DNA of 64,000 nt from positions 1-64,000 of the forward strand of contig QWDQ01000003.1 in NCBI GenBank assembly GCA_003868215.1, in the 5' to 3' direction. The notes under the pieces were generated by a model. It saw only the letters and a program-made list of their open reading frames with translations, was not told the origin of the DNA and searched no databases. Both the position numbers and the translations under genes were made by a program. This document shows positions 43,719 through 57,600 of the stretch, piece by piece; the stretch's first letter is position 1; each line of letters starts with the position of its first letter. This DNA comes from Pseudophaeomoniella oleicola (Eukaryota > Ascomycota > Eurotiomycetes > Phaeomoniellales > Phaeomoniellaceae).

Positions 43719-46700
43719 AGAGAAAAAAATGAAGGAATCTCTTATAGGATTTAAAATATATCTAGAAAAAACGAGATTATTAATCTTAATAAAAAAAAAC
43801 TAACGTCGTTATAATACTTAAAACTAACGAACCGCGTATTAAAAATATAAAAATAATAAATATAATATAAAATAACCCCTAATTATAATAATAATTAAAT
43901 CGAATATAATTATAATTAGATTATTAAACACATCGAATATTTTTAATATTAATTTAATAAAAAAAAGAGATTTAAAAAGCTGTAAAAAAAACTAAAAAAT
44001 AAAATTAAAAAAAAGAAAATAATAAATAAAAAATATATAATAATTATATAAAAATATTACGAAAACGAAATAACGTTATAAAAAATAAAAAATAAAATTA
44101 ATTTATTTTATAAAGAAAAATCTATAATTAAAATATTTACGTAAATAACCGCGGATGAATCGCGAATTAAATATATAAAAATAAAAACTGAGAAGCGATG
44201 TAAAAAGATTATAATTAAAATTAAAAATAAAGAAAATTAATAAATAATTAATAATATATCTAGAAATAAACTATTAACTAAAATTAAAAAAAATTAAATA
44301 TAAAATTAACGTTTAAAATAAGACTCGTTAAATCTAAATAAATATTTATTTAAATTAAAAATTATAATATAATAAAAATATTATATTTAAATATAAACTA
44401 AATTGAATCGGTCCTGGGAACAGAACGTATAATAAATAAATTATATATAATTATAACGTATAAACTATACCGATAAATTATCGAAAAGAATATAAAAATA
44501 TTTATTAAAAAAAATATAAAAAACTAAAACTAAAAGAAATAAATAATTAAAAATTAAAAAAATAAAATAATTTTATAAAGATATTATTTCGAGAAAAATC
44601 TACGTCTTTATAATAATAAAAATAATATGCGAAGAGTAAATTAATAATATAATAAAAAATAATATATAAATTAAATATAAAATTAAATATTATTAATATT
44701 TTAAACGAAAATTAAGAGTTTTATAATATTATAAATATTAAAAATATAATTATTTATAATATAATTATCGATTTAAAACGATATACGGCCAGTACGTCGA
44801 AAAGTATAAAATAAATATATATAATTAATAATTAAGAAGTAGATATTATAATTATTTATAAAATAAATATAATATTAAATTAAATATATATTATATCTAA
44901 AAAAAAAAAAAAGAACGAGTTACGTTAGAAAAATTATATTATATTATTATTTTATAACGAATAAAGTATTTATAAATAATAATATAATTACGTTTTTTAT
45001 ACCGTACGTTAAATCGGTTTAAAAATTTAAAAAAAAAATAATCGCTAACAGACCCAGAGAAATAAATAAAAAAATATAAATTAAATAAATTATTAAAAAA
45101 TATTATTTAAATATAAAATTAATTTCAGAATATATTAAATATTTTATTTAAAATATAAATCTTAAATATTTTAAAAATATACGGATCATAATCGCTTTAT
45201 AAACACGACGAATAAAAAAAAATAAAAATTTAAATTATAAAAAATAAATAAATATCGCTAAATATAAATAAATCTATAAATAATAAATTATAATTTAAAA
45301 ATTTTATAATATAATATTTAAAAAAATAGAAAGCTCGTTATAATACCGTTTTTTATATATAAAATAATTATTAAATACGATATTATAATTATTTAAGAAT
45401 TATAAAAGAATCTTATATAAAATATTATTTATTAATTAATAAAAATCAATTTTAGGCTTTACTATTTCGATAATAATTAAATAAAAATATATTTTTATAT
45501 TAATAAACGCATTCCGAATAATATATATAAATAATATATAATTAATATATATTTTATAGTTTTATTAATAAATATTATATATATAATAATATATATATAT
45601 AACGTATATAATTCTCCGTAAGAATTTATAATAATAAATTTAAAAATATTAAATTAAATTAAGCCTAGACTTAAATAATTAAAAAAATATATAATAATAA
45701 AAGATTTTAATTTTTATTATTTAGTATAAAACGAACTATAAATATAATATATATATTTAATCGCCGTAAGTCTTATTTATATAACGGAAATTAAAAAGAT
45801 AAATTAAATAATTTTATTAAAAATATTAACTAAAATTAAAAAAAAAGAGTCGAATAATATTAAATTTAATATTTATAAATTAATATTTAATAAAATATAT
45901 ACTGTACTGTCGCGTTACGTATAAAGTGAAATAAACGTTAAATTATTTTTTAATTTATATAAATCTTTTTCTAACAACCTCCGAAGCTGAAAAGAGAACG
46001 ATATATAAATAAAAAAAAATATAAATAAAATAACGAAATTACTAAATATATATAAATCGCAGACAAACCGTATAATAAATATAATAATTATAATTAATAA
46101 AAAAATTAATCAATTTATTAAAATCTATTAAAAAACGATCGAGGAAATAATATTAAAAATAATTATTAAAAAAATTAAAACGAAAACAGAAAAAATAAAT
46201 TAATTAATAAAATATTAAATAATAATAAATAATATAAAATACGCGAAATATATACTTAAAATAAACGACTCGCAGAAGATTAAATAAAAATATTAAAAAT
46301 TTATAAATAAAAAAAAACTATTATTAAAAAATATAAAACGAAATAATAATAAAAATTCGTTAAGAATCTTTAAAAAAATAAAAATATTTATAATTTTATA
46401 AAAAAAATACGAATAAAATATAATTATAATATTATCATTATATTAATACTGGAAAAGAAGAGATTAAAAATAACGATAAATATATAAAAAAAATATATAT
46501 TAAAAATAAAATTCTTTTTTTAAATTAAAAATATTAATTTAATAAATATTAATAAAACGATTTATCCCGTTTTAATAAATATCCCTAACGTAATTAATTC
46601 GCGTATAATAAATAAATTTATAATACGCGTCTCATTCGATAAAATACTTAAATTAAATAAATTATCGAATTAATTCTAAAAAAAAAAAAATTATAAAATA

Positions 46701-49700
46701 ACTTTAGCCTATATTTTAAATATATATTATATATAAATATTATTCCGCCTACTTCAGAACGATTATCACCGTAATTATTAAAAAATTAAATAAAAATTAT
46801 ATATTATTAAAAATATATAAATCTATAATTTTACTAAATATAATTAATAAAATATATAAAAATTATTTAGCGGAATATATTTATATTATTATTAAAAAAT
46901 ATATTTTACTCCCGTCTAATTAAATAAAAACGAAAAAAGAAAAATTAATTAAATTAATTTTATATTATATTATATAACAGATTCAGATAATATAATAATA
47001 AAAATTAAAAAATAAATAAATAATATTTATATTTAATTTTAATATAATTAAGATTTTTAATAAAGTCTTATATTAGAGACTATTATATAATTTAAAAAAA
47101 AATACTAAAATAAATAATAATTTACGTAAAATCATTTCTAAATAAATAATAAATAAATCTTCGGCTGAAAGAATGAATCTCGTAATTAAAATATATAATA
47201 TATAATATATTTTAAAACTTAATTCTCTTTTTAATTTTTTTTTAACGCCGATTTACTGAATCTATATTAAAGACTTAAGTTCGGCGTAATCGTTTATAAA
47301 TTTATAAATAATATTAATCTAATAGCTGTAAACAGATTAACGAAAGAAATTTATTAAAAATTAAAAATAATACACGCAAGCTATACGTATTAAATAGATA
47401 TATATAAAATAATTTTTATATTTATTAAATATAAATTAATTCACATAACGAACAGCCCGAAAAGATATAATTTAAAAAAAATAATTTAATTAAAAAAGAT
47501 AATAATAACGCTAAAAAAAATTAATATATTAAAAATACGTATTAATATTAGATTAATCTAAAAGCCTTAAATAACTAACGTTATTAATAAAATCTTAATA
47601 TAAATAAAATATCTAATATCGCTAACGGCCAGCACGTAAGACGTAATTATATTATAAATAAAATATATTTATTTTTAAATAATTAAATTTATAATAATAT
47701 ATATTATTATTATATAGACCCTAGCTACCTCGAATAAAAAATAAAAAAATTAAATTAAAAAACTAAAAATCATTTAAATATAAATCTTTCGGCGTATAAT
47801 AAACGTTTATCGTATAATATTTATATTAATTTTAGAGAAAGAACTCATTATTTTAATTTTAAATATATATATAAATTAAACGATACTAAAAGCCAGCGAA
47901 AGATGAAAGAAAAATAATTAAAAATAATATATTAAGAAAACTCTTAATAAATTATTTTTTATAAATAAATAAAAATAATACAGACTAATTATATTAAATA
48001 AATAAATAAATTAAATTATAAATATATTAAATAAATGAATAAAAGGAATAAAGAGAAGTTATAAAAAAAGAATTAAAATTTTTTTAAATATTTATATAAA
48101 TAATAAAATATAAACTAAATAAAAAAAATTTTAAAATAATAAAAATAAAAATCTATTAATTAATAAAAAAAAATAATTACAGCGAAATAATATTTTATAT
48201 ATATATTTAATAAAAATAAAGAACTCAGTTATTATTTAATTTAAAATTAAAAAAATTAATTTAAAAAGCTTTTTATATTAAAAAAAATTCTAAAAATAGA
48301 AAATCTCTATTATTTTTATAAAAATAATAAATAAACGATAAAATATATAATTTTATATTATAATAAATAAAATACGAAAGGACTGCGGAACGTATATAAA
48401 TTAATTAATTATAATATATTACTTAATATAGCGAAAGAGCTAAAGAAATTAATAAAATAAATAATAATAAAAAAGATTTTAGAGTAATTTAAATTAATAA
48501 AAGAAATAAAGAAGAAACAAATTATTAAAAAAATAAAAAAAAAATAAAAGAAAAATAAATAAAACATTAATATTTAAACTAATTATAACCAGCGTAACGC
48601 CCAGACGGATTTATTAACTAATTAATTAATAAAAAAAATTAAAAAAAAAAGAGATAAAAACCAGACGAGTATAATATAATATTATAATAATAATAAAAAA
48701 AACGAATCAGTCGTATATAATATATAAAAATAATATAAATCTATTTTAAATTAAAAATCTTTATTATTTTTTTTATATTTATTTTAATATCTTTTTTATT
48801 AATTTTTAATTATTTTTTTTTTTTAAATTTAACTACATCTCCTCCGGCTAAAAAGAAAGAGATATATTATATTATTATAATTAATTTTTATTAATCGTAT
48901 ACGGAAAACGTATTTACAGCAGTAATATTAATCTTTATAATAATATATATAATTTAAATTAAAAACTAAATATTTATATTAATAATATAATTTAAATTAA
49001 TTTTTTAATTAACGGCATTTTTAATAATTTTATTAATAACGATAAAGAAAAAGCCGGCGGAAAATAAATAATTTATAATAAAAATATTTAAATTATATAT
49101 AAATAGAAATAGCTGAGTGCCGAAGATATAAAAATAATAATAATTATTAACGATAAATTAACTCAGAATAATTTTTAAAACGATATATACATCATAAATA
49201 ATATATTTACAGTTCTTCGAAATCTAATATATTATTAACGGCGAAGAAATAGACTTAAAATAATATTTATAAATTTATAAATATAATTTATTTTAAAATA
49301 ATATTTATAATTAATTAGAGTAAGAGCTAAATAAAATAATTAATAAATTAAATATAAATAAATAATAAATAATACTTACGAATAATATAATTATAATTAT
49401 TAATCTAAGAATTAAAACGCTTAACGTAATAAATATATTATTAATATTAATTAAAAGCTATATAAACAGAAGAATAAATAAAAATAATAATAAATAAAAT
49501 CATTATATTTATAATTAACTAACGAAACGCAGACTAAACGCGAATATATTTATAAAAAAAAAATAAAAAGGAGTCTAAGATAATATTAAATAATTAATTA
49601 TTTTTAAAATTATTAAAAAATAAAGAAAAAAAATAAATCTTTTTATAATAATAAAAACGCGAAACGTCTACGGAAAGAATACTAACGGCGGAAATAATAG

Positions 49701-50861
49701 AAACGTTAGGAATAATAAAAATAATAAAAATAATAAAAATAATGAAAACAGCTAAAAATGTAATAAATTATTTTTTTAATATTATTTTCTTTATATTCGT
49801 TTTTTTTAATATAATCTTTTTTAATATAATCTTTTTTAAAAATATTATATTTTACGAACGCTAATTAAATATTATTAGAATAAATTAAAGAAGATAAAAA
49901 TAAACTAATATAATATATAAATAATTAAAAAAATTAAATAAATAAAAGACACGAAAAAGAAAAAGAAATTATATTTTTATATTATATTAAAAATATATAA
50001 ATAATAATTAAATTTATTATTTTTATTAATAAAAGGCTCCTTAATAGAAAGTTATTATTCGAAATTATTAATAAAAATAATAAAAATAATAAAAATAATA
50101 AAGTATCATTTATAAATAATTATAATTATAAGATATAAATAAATAATATATTAAATAAATAAATTAAAAATATATTATTTATATACTGATTAATCGTAAT
50201 TAATATATAATTAATTAATTTTATTATTAGCCATGAAATAAGGACTAATTAAAAAAAAAAAAATAAAAAAAATTATAAAATAATAAAATTAAATATTTTA
50301 TTAAATAAAAATCGATTATTATACTGCGATTATACGTAACGGATAAAATTTATTTATAAAAAGAATACTTTTAGACGATTTTATTATAAAATAAATTAAA
50401 AAATATATAAAAAAGAAATAAAGAGCTAAAATTATAAGATAAATTATTATTTAATTTTTTTTTTATAATCTTTTACGGATTATTAGCCAGCGAGTAACTA
50501 ATAAATAAAAAATATATTAAATAATTATATAAATTATTACTAAAATATTCTCGAAATATTTCGGAAGAAGATATACCTTATATATAAAAAATATAAATAT
50601 ATAAATTAAAAATCGATTTATTTAGCGTATATAAATAAAATATAAAAAATATATCTATCCTTCGTTAATAAAAAAAATAGAGATAGCGGTTTATTTTAAA
50701 AATAAATTTATATTATTAATTAGAAATGGCTATAAAGACTAAATAAAAACACCAATAAAACTAATAATATTAATTAATCAATTAATTAATTATTAAATAT
50801 TTAAGTTTTTCTTTTAAAATAATAATAAAAATTTAAGTGAAAAAATCTAAAAAAATCTAAA

Positions 50862-51239
50862 AAAATTAATAATTAATTAAATAATTAAGATTTTATAATT
50901 CTTTTTTAATATATTATAAATTATATTATAAATTATTTAAATTTTAAATATTAATTAAAAAATATTAAAAATTACGTATTAAATACGTATATATTTATTA
51001 TATATAAATTTGCGGTGTATTTTATTTTAATTTTTAAATTAAATTAAATCTTTAAATATTATTATTAAAAATCTGAAAAAAATTATATAAATTATTAATA
51101 TATTAAATACTTAAAATTACAAGTTTTAATTAAATTATTATACGTAATTACGTAAATAATAAATATGTAATTTTCAGAATTTGGTGAGGGAACTGCGTGG
51201 AATCTAGGTGTGCGCGGAATCTAGGTCGGTGGACTTAAT
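50862..51239 (-). repeat. Right terminal inverted repeat
   Basis: Counterpart of the left repeat. It carries two copies of GGAATCTAGGT within 30 bp near its outer end (about 51199-51226), where the left copy has only one. Confidence 0.85.
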
Positions 51240-52017
51240 ATCTAGGTCATTCATTATTCAACAAAATCTGGCGAGTTTCGAAAAAAGGAAGGGGAAGGAG
51301 GAAGATGGTTTTCCTTTCTCTTTTTTTTTTTTGCTTCTTATGGAATTAGCCAGAGACAAGACAGGCAGACAGAGGATACATACAGTTCTTACCCTGTCCC
51401 CATGTAGGTAGGTAGGTAGGTAGGTAGGTAGGGTACCTTGTCCTTATCTACCCAAAGCCGAACGAACATATGACGAGAATGGGAGCTTTGAGTATATGTA
51501 CAGGAATTAATTAGATTGTTGGATTGGAATACTACGTAGTAATAGATCAATGAATTCAAGTCAATCAATTCGCGCGCGGCGAACTGGGAAAAGTAAGTAA
51601 TTAAGTAGATTTACCAAATCCCTGAATTATTTTTTGGACGGATTTTTTGGTTCCATGCCGGTCAGATAGCCTACCCACCTTAATTATATACATACATCCA
51701 TACACTTTCGAACAAGAATAACTACGACTGACTTCATGGTATCATGTTAAACGATTCGTGGTTATCGTAGAGGTAGATAGATGGATGGATGGGTCAGGGA
51801 TCGTTTCGGTTGCGTTGCGTTGCGTTCCATTCGGAGAGGAACATTAAGAAGAGAGAGAGAGAGAGGATATGAACGCAAAATCTCTTTTTGCGTGCTACCG
51901 TCGTCGTCGTATCATTCATTCATTACATACATATCTACTTACACATACCCAAATAAAATCCCTTTCTTCCCCCTCAAACCACCATAGAGGTGCAAGTCGT
52001 ACCCCGTGACCTCGGGC
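51240..52017. other. Microsatellite-containing intergenic region
   Basis: No supported gene. It holds a (GTAG)n run at about 51403-51432, a T-run near 51321, an AG repeat near 51855 and short ATAC-type repeats. Short open frames here lack any motif. Confidence 0.6.
51403..51432. repeat. (GTAG)n microsatellite
   Basis: About seven tandem copies of the tetranucleotide GTAG. Confidence 0.9.
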
Positions 52018-54026
52018 CTAAAACAACATCATAACGCTATCTTTGGCGACGTTGGTTCCTAGAGCCGCGACGAGTTCGCCAGCGATGCCTTTGAGGGATT
52101 GGGAGTCGGTGATGGATTGTTGGTCGAAGTTTCGGATATCCTGCAATGTAGGTAAGGTAGGGAGGTTGGTTGTTAGGCTCTACCGGTATGGGAATGGATT
52201 CGCATTTTGGAAGGAGGGGACGGGGAGGGGAAGGAAGGGCAGCAGAAGCTCGAAAAAGAAAGGGGTAATATTACTTACTCCCAGTTCGATGGTTTGTCCG
52301 TCGATCATTATGCGCCAATTGTTCAGGTCGAAGTTGGAGAGGACTTGGTCTTTTGTGAGGACGCCGGGGATGTTGAGATTGAAGAGGGAGACGTCGGGGA
52401 TCTCGGGATCATCCGAGTCTGAATCTGCAGCAGCGGAAGCAGCTGGTTGTGGTTGTGATTTTGTGTCAATTGGTGCTTCAAGCGTTGAAGTTGGGGCATT
52501 GCTAGCTGCTGTGTCGATGTTGGATCGATCAGCGGCAGCGGACTTTGAATAGTAGCGATGGGTATCCAATTGTCGCAGGACTTCGGTGTCGAGCGGATAA
52601 TATTCGAGGTTTTCTGGATCTGCAACGAGATTCGTTTAGATAGAGCTCATCACATTGTGGTCCTGACAAAGGCATACCAAGTATCTGCTGCGGTCTGAAG
52701 TTGTTCTTGTATCTCATTTTGACGCACGTGTGGATATAATAGCCTGAGGATATCTGTCAGCGATAGAGGTCTGGATTGGCAAAGAGACGGATACCCACCC
52801 ATGTAATAGTACCTGTAGTCTTCTTCAAGTGCCAATGCTATCTCTCGAAGAGCGCTGAGCTTGCCAAGCTCATACTCTTCATACTTTGGGTCATATCTTG
52901 GAGCCTTGGTCAGTGGGTTGCAGGCAACGTTTCCGCGCGTTACTCACAGAAGATAGACCGAGCTGACGGCATGGGGTAGGAGATCGAGGACACCGATAGC
53001 AATAAGGTTCCCATCCAGACGATAGCACATATGATAAGATCCAAGCCTCTTCGTCCGACCGTCTTCCTTGACCTCAGATCTTCTCAGTCCGGAGCAGAGA
53101 AACCGCTCGAAGGTCTTTTTGGTATTCTTGGTCTTGGCTTCCTTGTGAACGGCGGCTTGATATTCCTGGAAGAGCATCCATTTCCTATCTGAGAATGAGT
53201 CCGACTCGATAGTGATCTCGAATCTGTGAGCTGGTTCAATCGCCTTCTTCGTTTTCGGGTCTACTGGTCGTTTGATGTTGGAATACTCTGAACGATGGAC
53301 TTCGGTCGTAAGGTCAAACACGGTCTTCCTTCGCTTTTTCTCCTCTCGAGTTTGGGGACATAATCTTGCTGCCTGCCTCATATATTCCTGACCTAGTACG
53401 AAAGTGTTCCACCGGTTCACTGCTTTTCTCTGGTCCTGCCGTGGCTTAAAGTCTTCGGCCAGCAGCCTGAAGGGTAAGCGATCCTGATCAATCAATTGTG
53501 CATCATGCTTACCGGATGGTATAGTGTGGGCAACATGATCGTGGGAGATCTGGCTTATAATATATTTGACCCGAACTATTTTGGCGTCAGCCTCTCGAGT
53601 CTGGCCAAAAAGAGATGACTGCAGGCCGCGGGAGTCTACCGTCTCCATCCTCTGTCCATCAGTTCCTGATAATGATCAGGTCTAACTCTCGATGACGTTA
53701 CATAGTACGATGGACCTGGATGTCAGTTAATGACATGAATGCATAGCCAGCATGGCAGAAAAGCCCAGGACACCAGAACACTGCACTGTCTCACGCTCCA
53801 GACGGTCGTTGTAGACTTACTACTATTCTTTCTCTTGCAGTAACCACAATTGTTTGCCTGGTAGCCTGTACGTATAGGTACATTCAGCACATGTGCATGT
53901 CAAGGCCCTCAGATGCAGTATCTGAAACCGATATGGAGTTGTGCAGGTAGTTTGATGTTGGATTGGCATACCGAGCGGCTTAAAGAATGATGTCTTGCTG
54001 ATGTCGACTGGAGGTGCTTCATCCAT
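52018..54026 (-). CDS. ATE1: Arginyl-tRNA--protein transferase
   Basis: Transfers Arg from Arg-tRNA to N-terminal acidic residues, feeding the N-degron pathway. Nine exons: 53972-54026, 53821-53865, 53640-53715, 53513-53575, 52948-53466, 52799-52896, 52678-52743, 52279-52619, 52018-52140, for 461 aa. The spliced N terminus reads SFFKPLGYQANNCGYCKRK, then YQELMDRGWRRSGQIYYKP and RSCCPHYTIR, which are the Cys motifs of the ATE N-terminal domain. The C-terminal domain reads EDFKPRQDQRKAVNRWN, LDGNLIAIGVLDLLP, SSVYLLYDPKY and YYIHTCVKMRYK. Introns are 47-138 bp and every junction restores a family motif, so the model is well constrained. An acidic, Ala-rich insert of ~60 residues (about 330-390) precedes a short helical C terminus. 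Confidence 0.95.
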
Positions 54027-54606
54027 CTTGGACCATCTGCATCCAGCCCAATCAATGTCTCTTCCTCTCTTGGTTGTCTGATCACAAAGAGATATGCTAC
54101 GGATCTCTGGATTATGGCGTGTAGTTGTGGTGTACAGAGGAACATTACATCTTGGATGCAAAGGCCTGCCCAATTGGGCCTTCCAGAGCGCCGCTTTTGG
54201 CTCCTCTACAGCTGCCCTAAGTTAATTCCCAGCGGCCGTGCCCAGACCTAATTAAGTTATCCATGAATAATTAATAATTACAGGAATAACGACTTCGTAT
54301 GGGAAGTCTCTCGACCTTAAGTGGAAGAACATACAATATCATACGTAGTGCTTCGTGATGCCAAACCTACCCTTAACACATGATACCTAGGAGGGATTTA
54401 TTGTCAGGAAGCACACTGGTGATAATGTAGATGACATCCACTGTCCGAAAGGAAACCCACGTACTGTTGGTTACTGAGCGATGTACAAAGAGGATTGGTG
54501 TGTCGTAGGCATTCAGTCATATCCTTTCCTATACTACTATCATATCCTATTCCTATCGAATACCAATCCTAACTCTCCCCTTTCCTACCACATCCAACCT
54601 CACTTC
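54027..54606. other. Intergenic region upstream of ATE1
   Basis: ATE1 promoter and the 3' flank of the next minus-strand gene. No gene is seen. Confidence 0.5.
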
Positions 54607-57600
54607 TCACTCCTCCTCCTGCAACACCTCGTCCCATCCCCCCGTATATCGCAACCAGGCCTTGACGGCCTCCTTGACGCCTTTGATCCGACTCCCCAAT
54701 GCCTCCAGGTACAAGCCTTCGATATCGGACACCCGTTCCTTCAATTCGGCCGTCAGACCACGTTCTTCGGATTCTTTTTCTAAAGTGATGATGGTTAGGG
54801 TAGCGGCGGCGGCAGCTGCTGCTTGGGTGGTTTCGGCTTGATTGGTGGTGCTGGAGACCGCGGCGGATGTTGACGAGGTTGGCTGGTCATCGTCGTTGTT
54901 GGTGCTGATCATCGGACCGATGCGTTCGGCTTCGGCGAGTTTACTACGCGCGCTGAGCGTGGCTGATCGGACTTCGTGGAGGAGACAAAGGAGGTTGATT
55001 TGCGCTTCAATGAATTGATATGTGCTTCTCTCCGTGTGGTCGATGAGGCTGTACAAATACTGGAGCGGATGATCTATGTAAGAGGGGTTTTCGGAGACTT
55101 CGGACGTGGGAATCTGGATTCCGTGCCATGTCCCAGATTCACCACTGCCGATGCTATCTCGGTCTCGCACGTTCTTGCCAACATCAAGGTCTTCTGATTC
55201 CGAGAAATCACGTTCGGGGACACGTTGGAGCAGAGCGACTAAGGTGGGAGCTATATCCCAAAAAGCGGAAAGTTGCACCTCAACTGCTTTACTGACGTGA
55301 GACTCGATGATATTGAGAAAGGATTTCCAGCGCTGTACAGTAGCTTCTTCGAAGTTGATACGTTGGCTTTGTTCATCTTCGATGAAAAAGGCGTTTGTGT
55401 CTCGGAGCTTGGCAGCATTCTTCGTCTGCTTGTACGGTAATGTCACTAGGTCTTTATACTTTTCGCTTCTTTCGCATTCGAGTGTGAACATCTCCCGATG
55501 CAAGGTCTCACGAGCTTCGAATAACCACTTCAGCATCGTCAGTTTTTCGAGAGTCTCTGGTCGTTCGTCTCCCTCTTCGGCCACGGTCTGACTGGGGTTT
55601 TGTAATTCAGAGTCAAGCGAAAGGGTAGCCTGCAATTGATCTATCAAGGTAGACGTCGACGTGATCCTCTCGCTGAGAAGATCCTGCAGTGGAACCAAAA
55701 CTTCAGCCAGGAAATAGTCGAACTCCGACTGCAGTCGTTCTTTTTCTTCCACCCGTGTCGACTGATTGAACGCGGCTTCAGCTTCGGCAGCTTCAGCAAA
55801 TGATACATCTCCATGGGAAATTCGCTCCGACAGGTTCGATCGAAACTCTTTGATTTTTACATTTGCAGACTCCGCTGCTCGTTTACGTCTAGAACTGGCG
55901 ATGTCTTGGAATCGCTGCTTTTTGGTCTTCAGCTCGTCCAAGTCACTGATCATCCGAACGTGGGTCCTGTACACCACAAGATCAGGGTGATGGTTCTGAA
56001 CAGCTGGATAATGCCTTGGATATGGAGGTGGCAACGTGACCAAACGGGAGACGTCAAGCTTCCGAGAAGCGGGGGTCGGTGGCTCATGTGTCTTGAAAGA
56101 CTCCGGGTACCTCGGAGTACCTGCTTGCGAGGCATCATAGTCCAATCCGGAGCTCGGCATGGACTGTTCATGCCATCCCGCCTTTTCGGGAGGATACTCA
56201 TCTGGCCCATAGGAGAACCCGATGTCCTGAATGGCATATCCAGTTTGTGAACCTCCCTCAAATTGCATTGCTTCACGGGCTTCCCGCGGAACACCCATAT
56301 ACTTCATTTCTCGTTTAGATCTCTTCTCCAGTTGTCTGCTCCCACCTTCACTAGATCCTGTCTGAGACTCCCACCATCGACTGGGTGCACGGCCTCTAGA
56401 ACTCTCCTCGTCGCGACCACCATTGCTCATACTCGCAGCGATTGGTGAGAGTATTGGCTGATAGTTACTTCCCCACCACTGTGATTCGGGACGCCCCGAC
56501 GTTTCTGGTGGCGTCGAGAGCGTGGCAATGCGTAGTCCACTGGCTCTTCGCGATGCAGAACGCTGTTTAGCAAATAACCGTTCTCGAAGATTATCGAGAT
56601 CAACAGCACCTTGATCCCAAGCTTCGGTGTATTTATTTCGCCTAATGGAAGATTCAGCGATGATGAAGTCTGCGAATAGTCGAAGTCTCTCTGCGTCATC
56701 TGTAGCTTTTTGTTCTCTTTCGAGAAATGCCTGGCAGCGCTGTAAAGCATCTTTAAAGAATCGTTCGTCTCCTCTGCTTTTGCTTTCATCTGACTGCGAG
56801 CGTATTACTGGAGGGCGCTTCGGCGTAAGAGGAGCCGGAACGGCGACACTGTCAATCGGAAGATGAAGGATATGTGATACTGGGCGGTCAGAGGAGTTAG
56901 ATGGTGCCCCAAGTGAAGACGACGACGGCGGGCGAGAGTATTGTTGTGGTGGTGGCGTCGGCAATGCTTTAGGAGACAGCGTGGGCGAGCGACTCCCCCC
57001 TGCCGATGGAGGGTAGAAATCGCCTCCAGGCGAGAACGGTGGAGTATCCGTCAGTCCACTGATAGAGAGACCTAGTCGACCTGTATCCAATTTTGGTGTT
57101 GGACGGTTTGACGAAGACCCCCCAGACAATGCATTTGCAGAACTGATTAGACCACCAGTCCTGGGGCCGGACCTTTCCAGTGGAGATGATACATTCGATA
57201 GATCTAGGTTAGCAGGTATCACTGCCTCAAGAGCGTCCTGCCAGGGATTGTTGCTCGTCGCAGATGCCGGACTCATGACGTCGGAATCACGGCGTTTGCC
57301 ACTCCTACTTTCGCTTCTCCTCTCACGTATACCTTTGGCGGATGGATCCCTGATGGCGGAACTTCTAGCCAAACCATGCACGGAGTTTCGCTTCGGCGGG
57401 GGCGGCGAGAGAATTACGGGGGACAAGGTAGGCTCATCATCACTGAGTGTAACTGAACGATGTTGGTGGTTCTGATCGATATTGCTTATGTGCAGATGGG
57501 GAGCGTATCTCTCGCCAGACGGTCCAGCGGATGTTCGGGAATATTCTTCGTCTACCCAATCTGCAGGAGTGGGAGGCACCGGTCCGAGGCTACTACCGAC

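Larger units (their letters stand above)
43341..51239. mobile_element. RIP-degraded ~7.9-kb element with ~375-bp terminal inverted repeats
   Basis: The block is extremely AT-rich; C and G are sparse and mostly outside CpA/TpG, as expected after C-to-T mutation in CpA on both strands (RIP). No open frame over 60 codons survives. Both edges read ATTAAGTCCACC inward. The repeats then share CGCGCACACCTAGATTCC, ACGCAGTTCCCTCACC and, about 200 bp in, AAATACACCGCAAATTTATA. Similarity can be followed to about 43718 and about 50862. Inverted rather than direct end repeats argue for a TIR DNA transposon rather than an LTR element, but the superfamily cannot be read. No clear target duplication was found: ATTAAG/CTTAAT at the edges is itself palindrome-like. 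Nested insertions may be present but are unresolvable. The neighbouring genes show normal composition. Confidence 0.85.

Noticed and set aside
43341-51239. LTR retrotransposon or centromere core
   Set aside because: The end repeats are inverted, not direct, and the island is small with sharp repeat-bounded edges.
53823-54173. Separate 116-codon protein upstream of ATE1
   Set aside because: Only the part encoding MDEAPPVDISKTSFFKPL belongs to a gene, as ATE1 exon 1; the rest is intron or flank.
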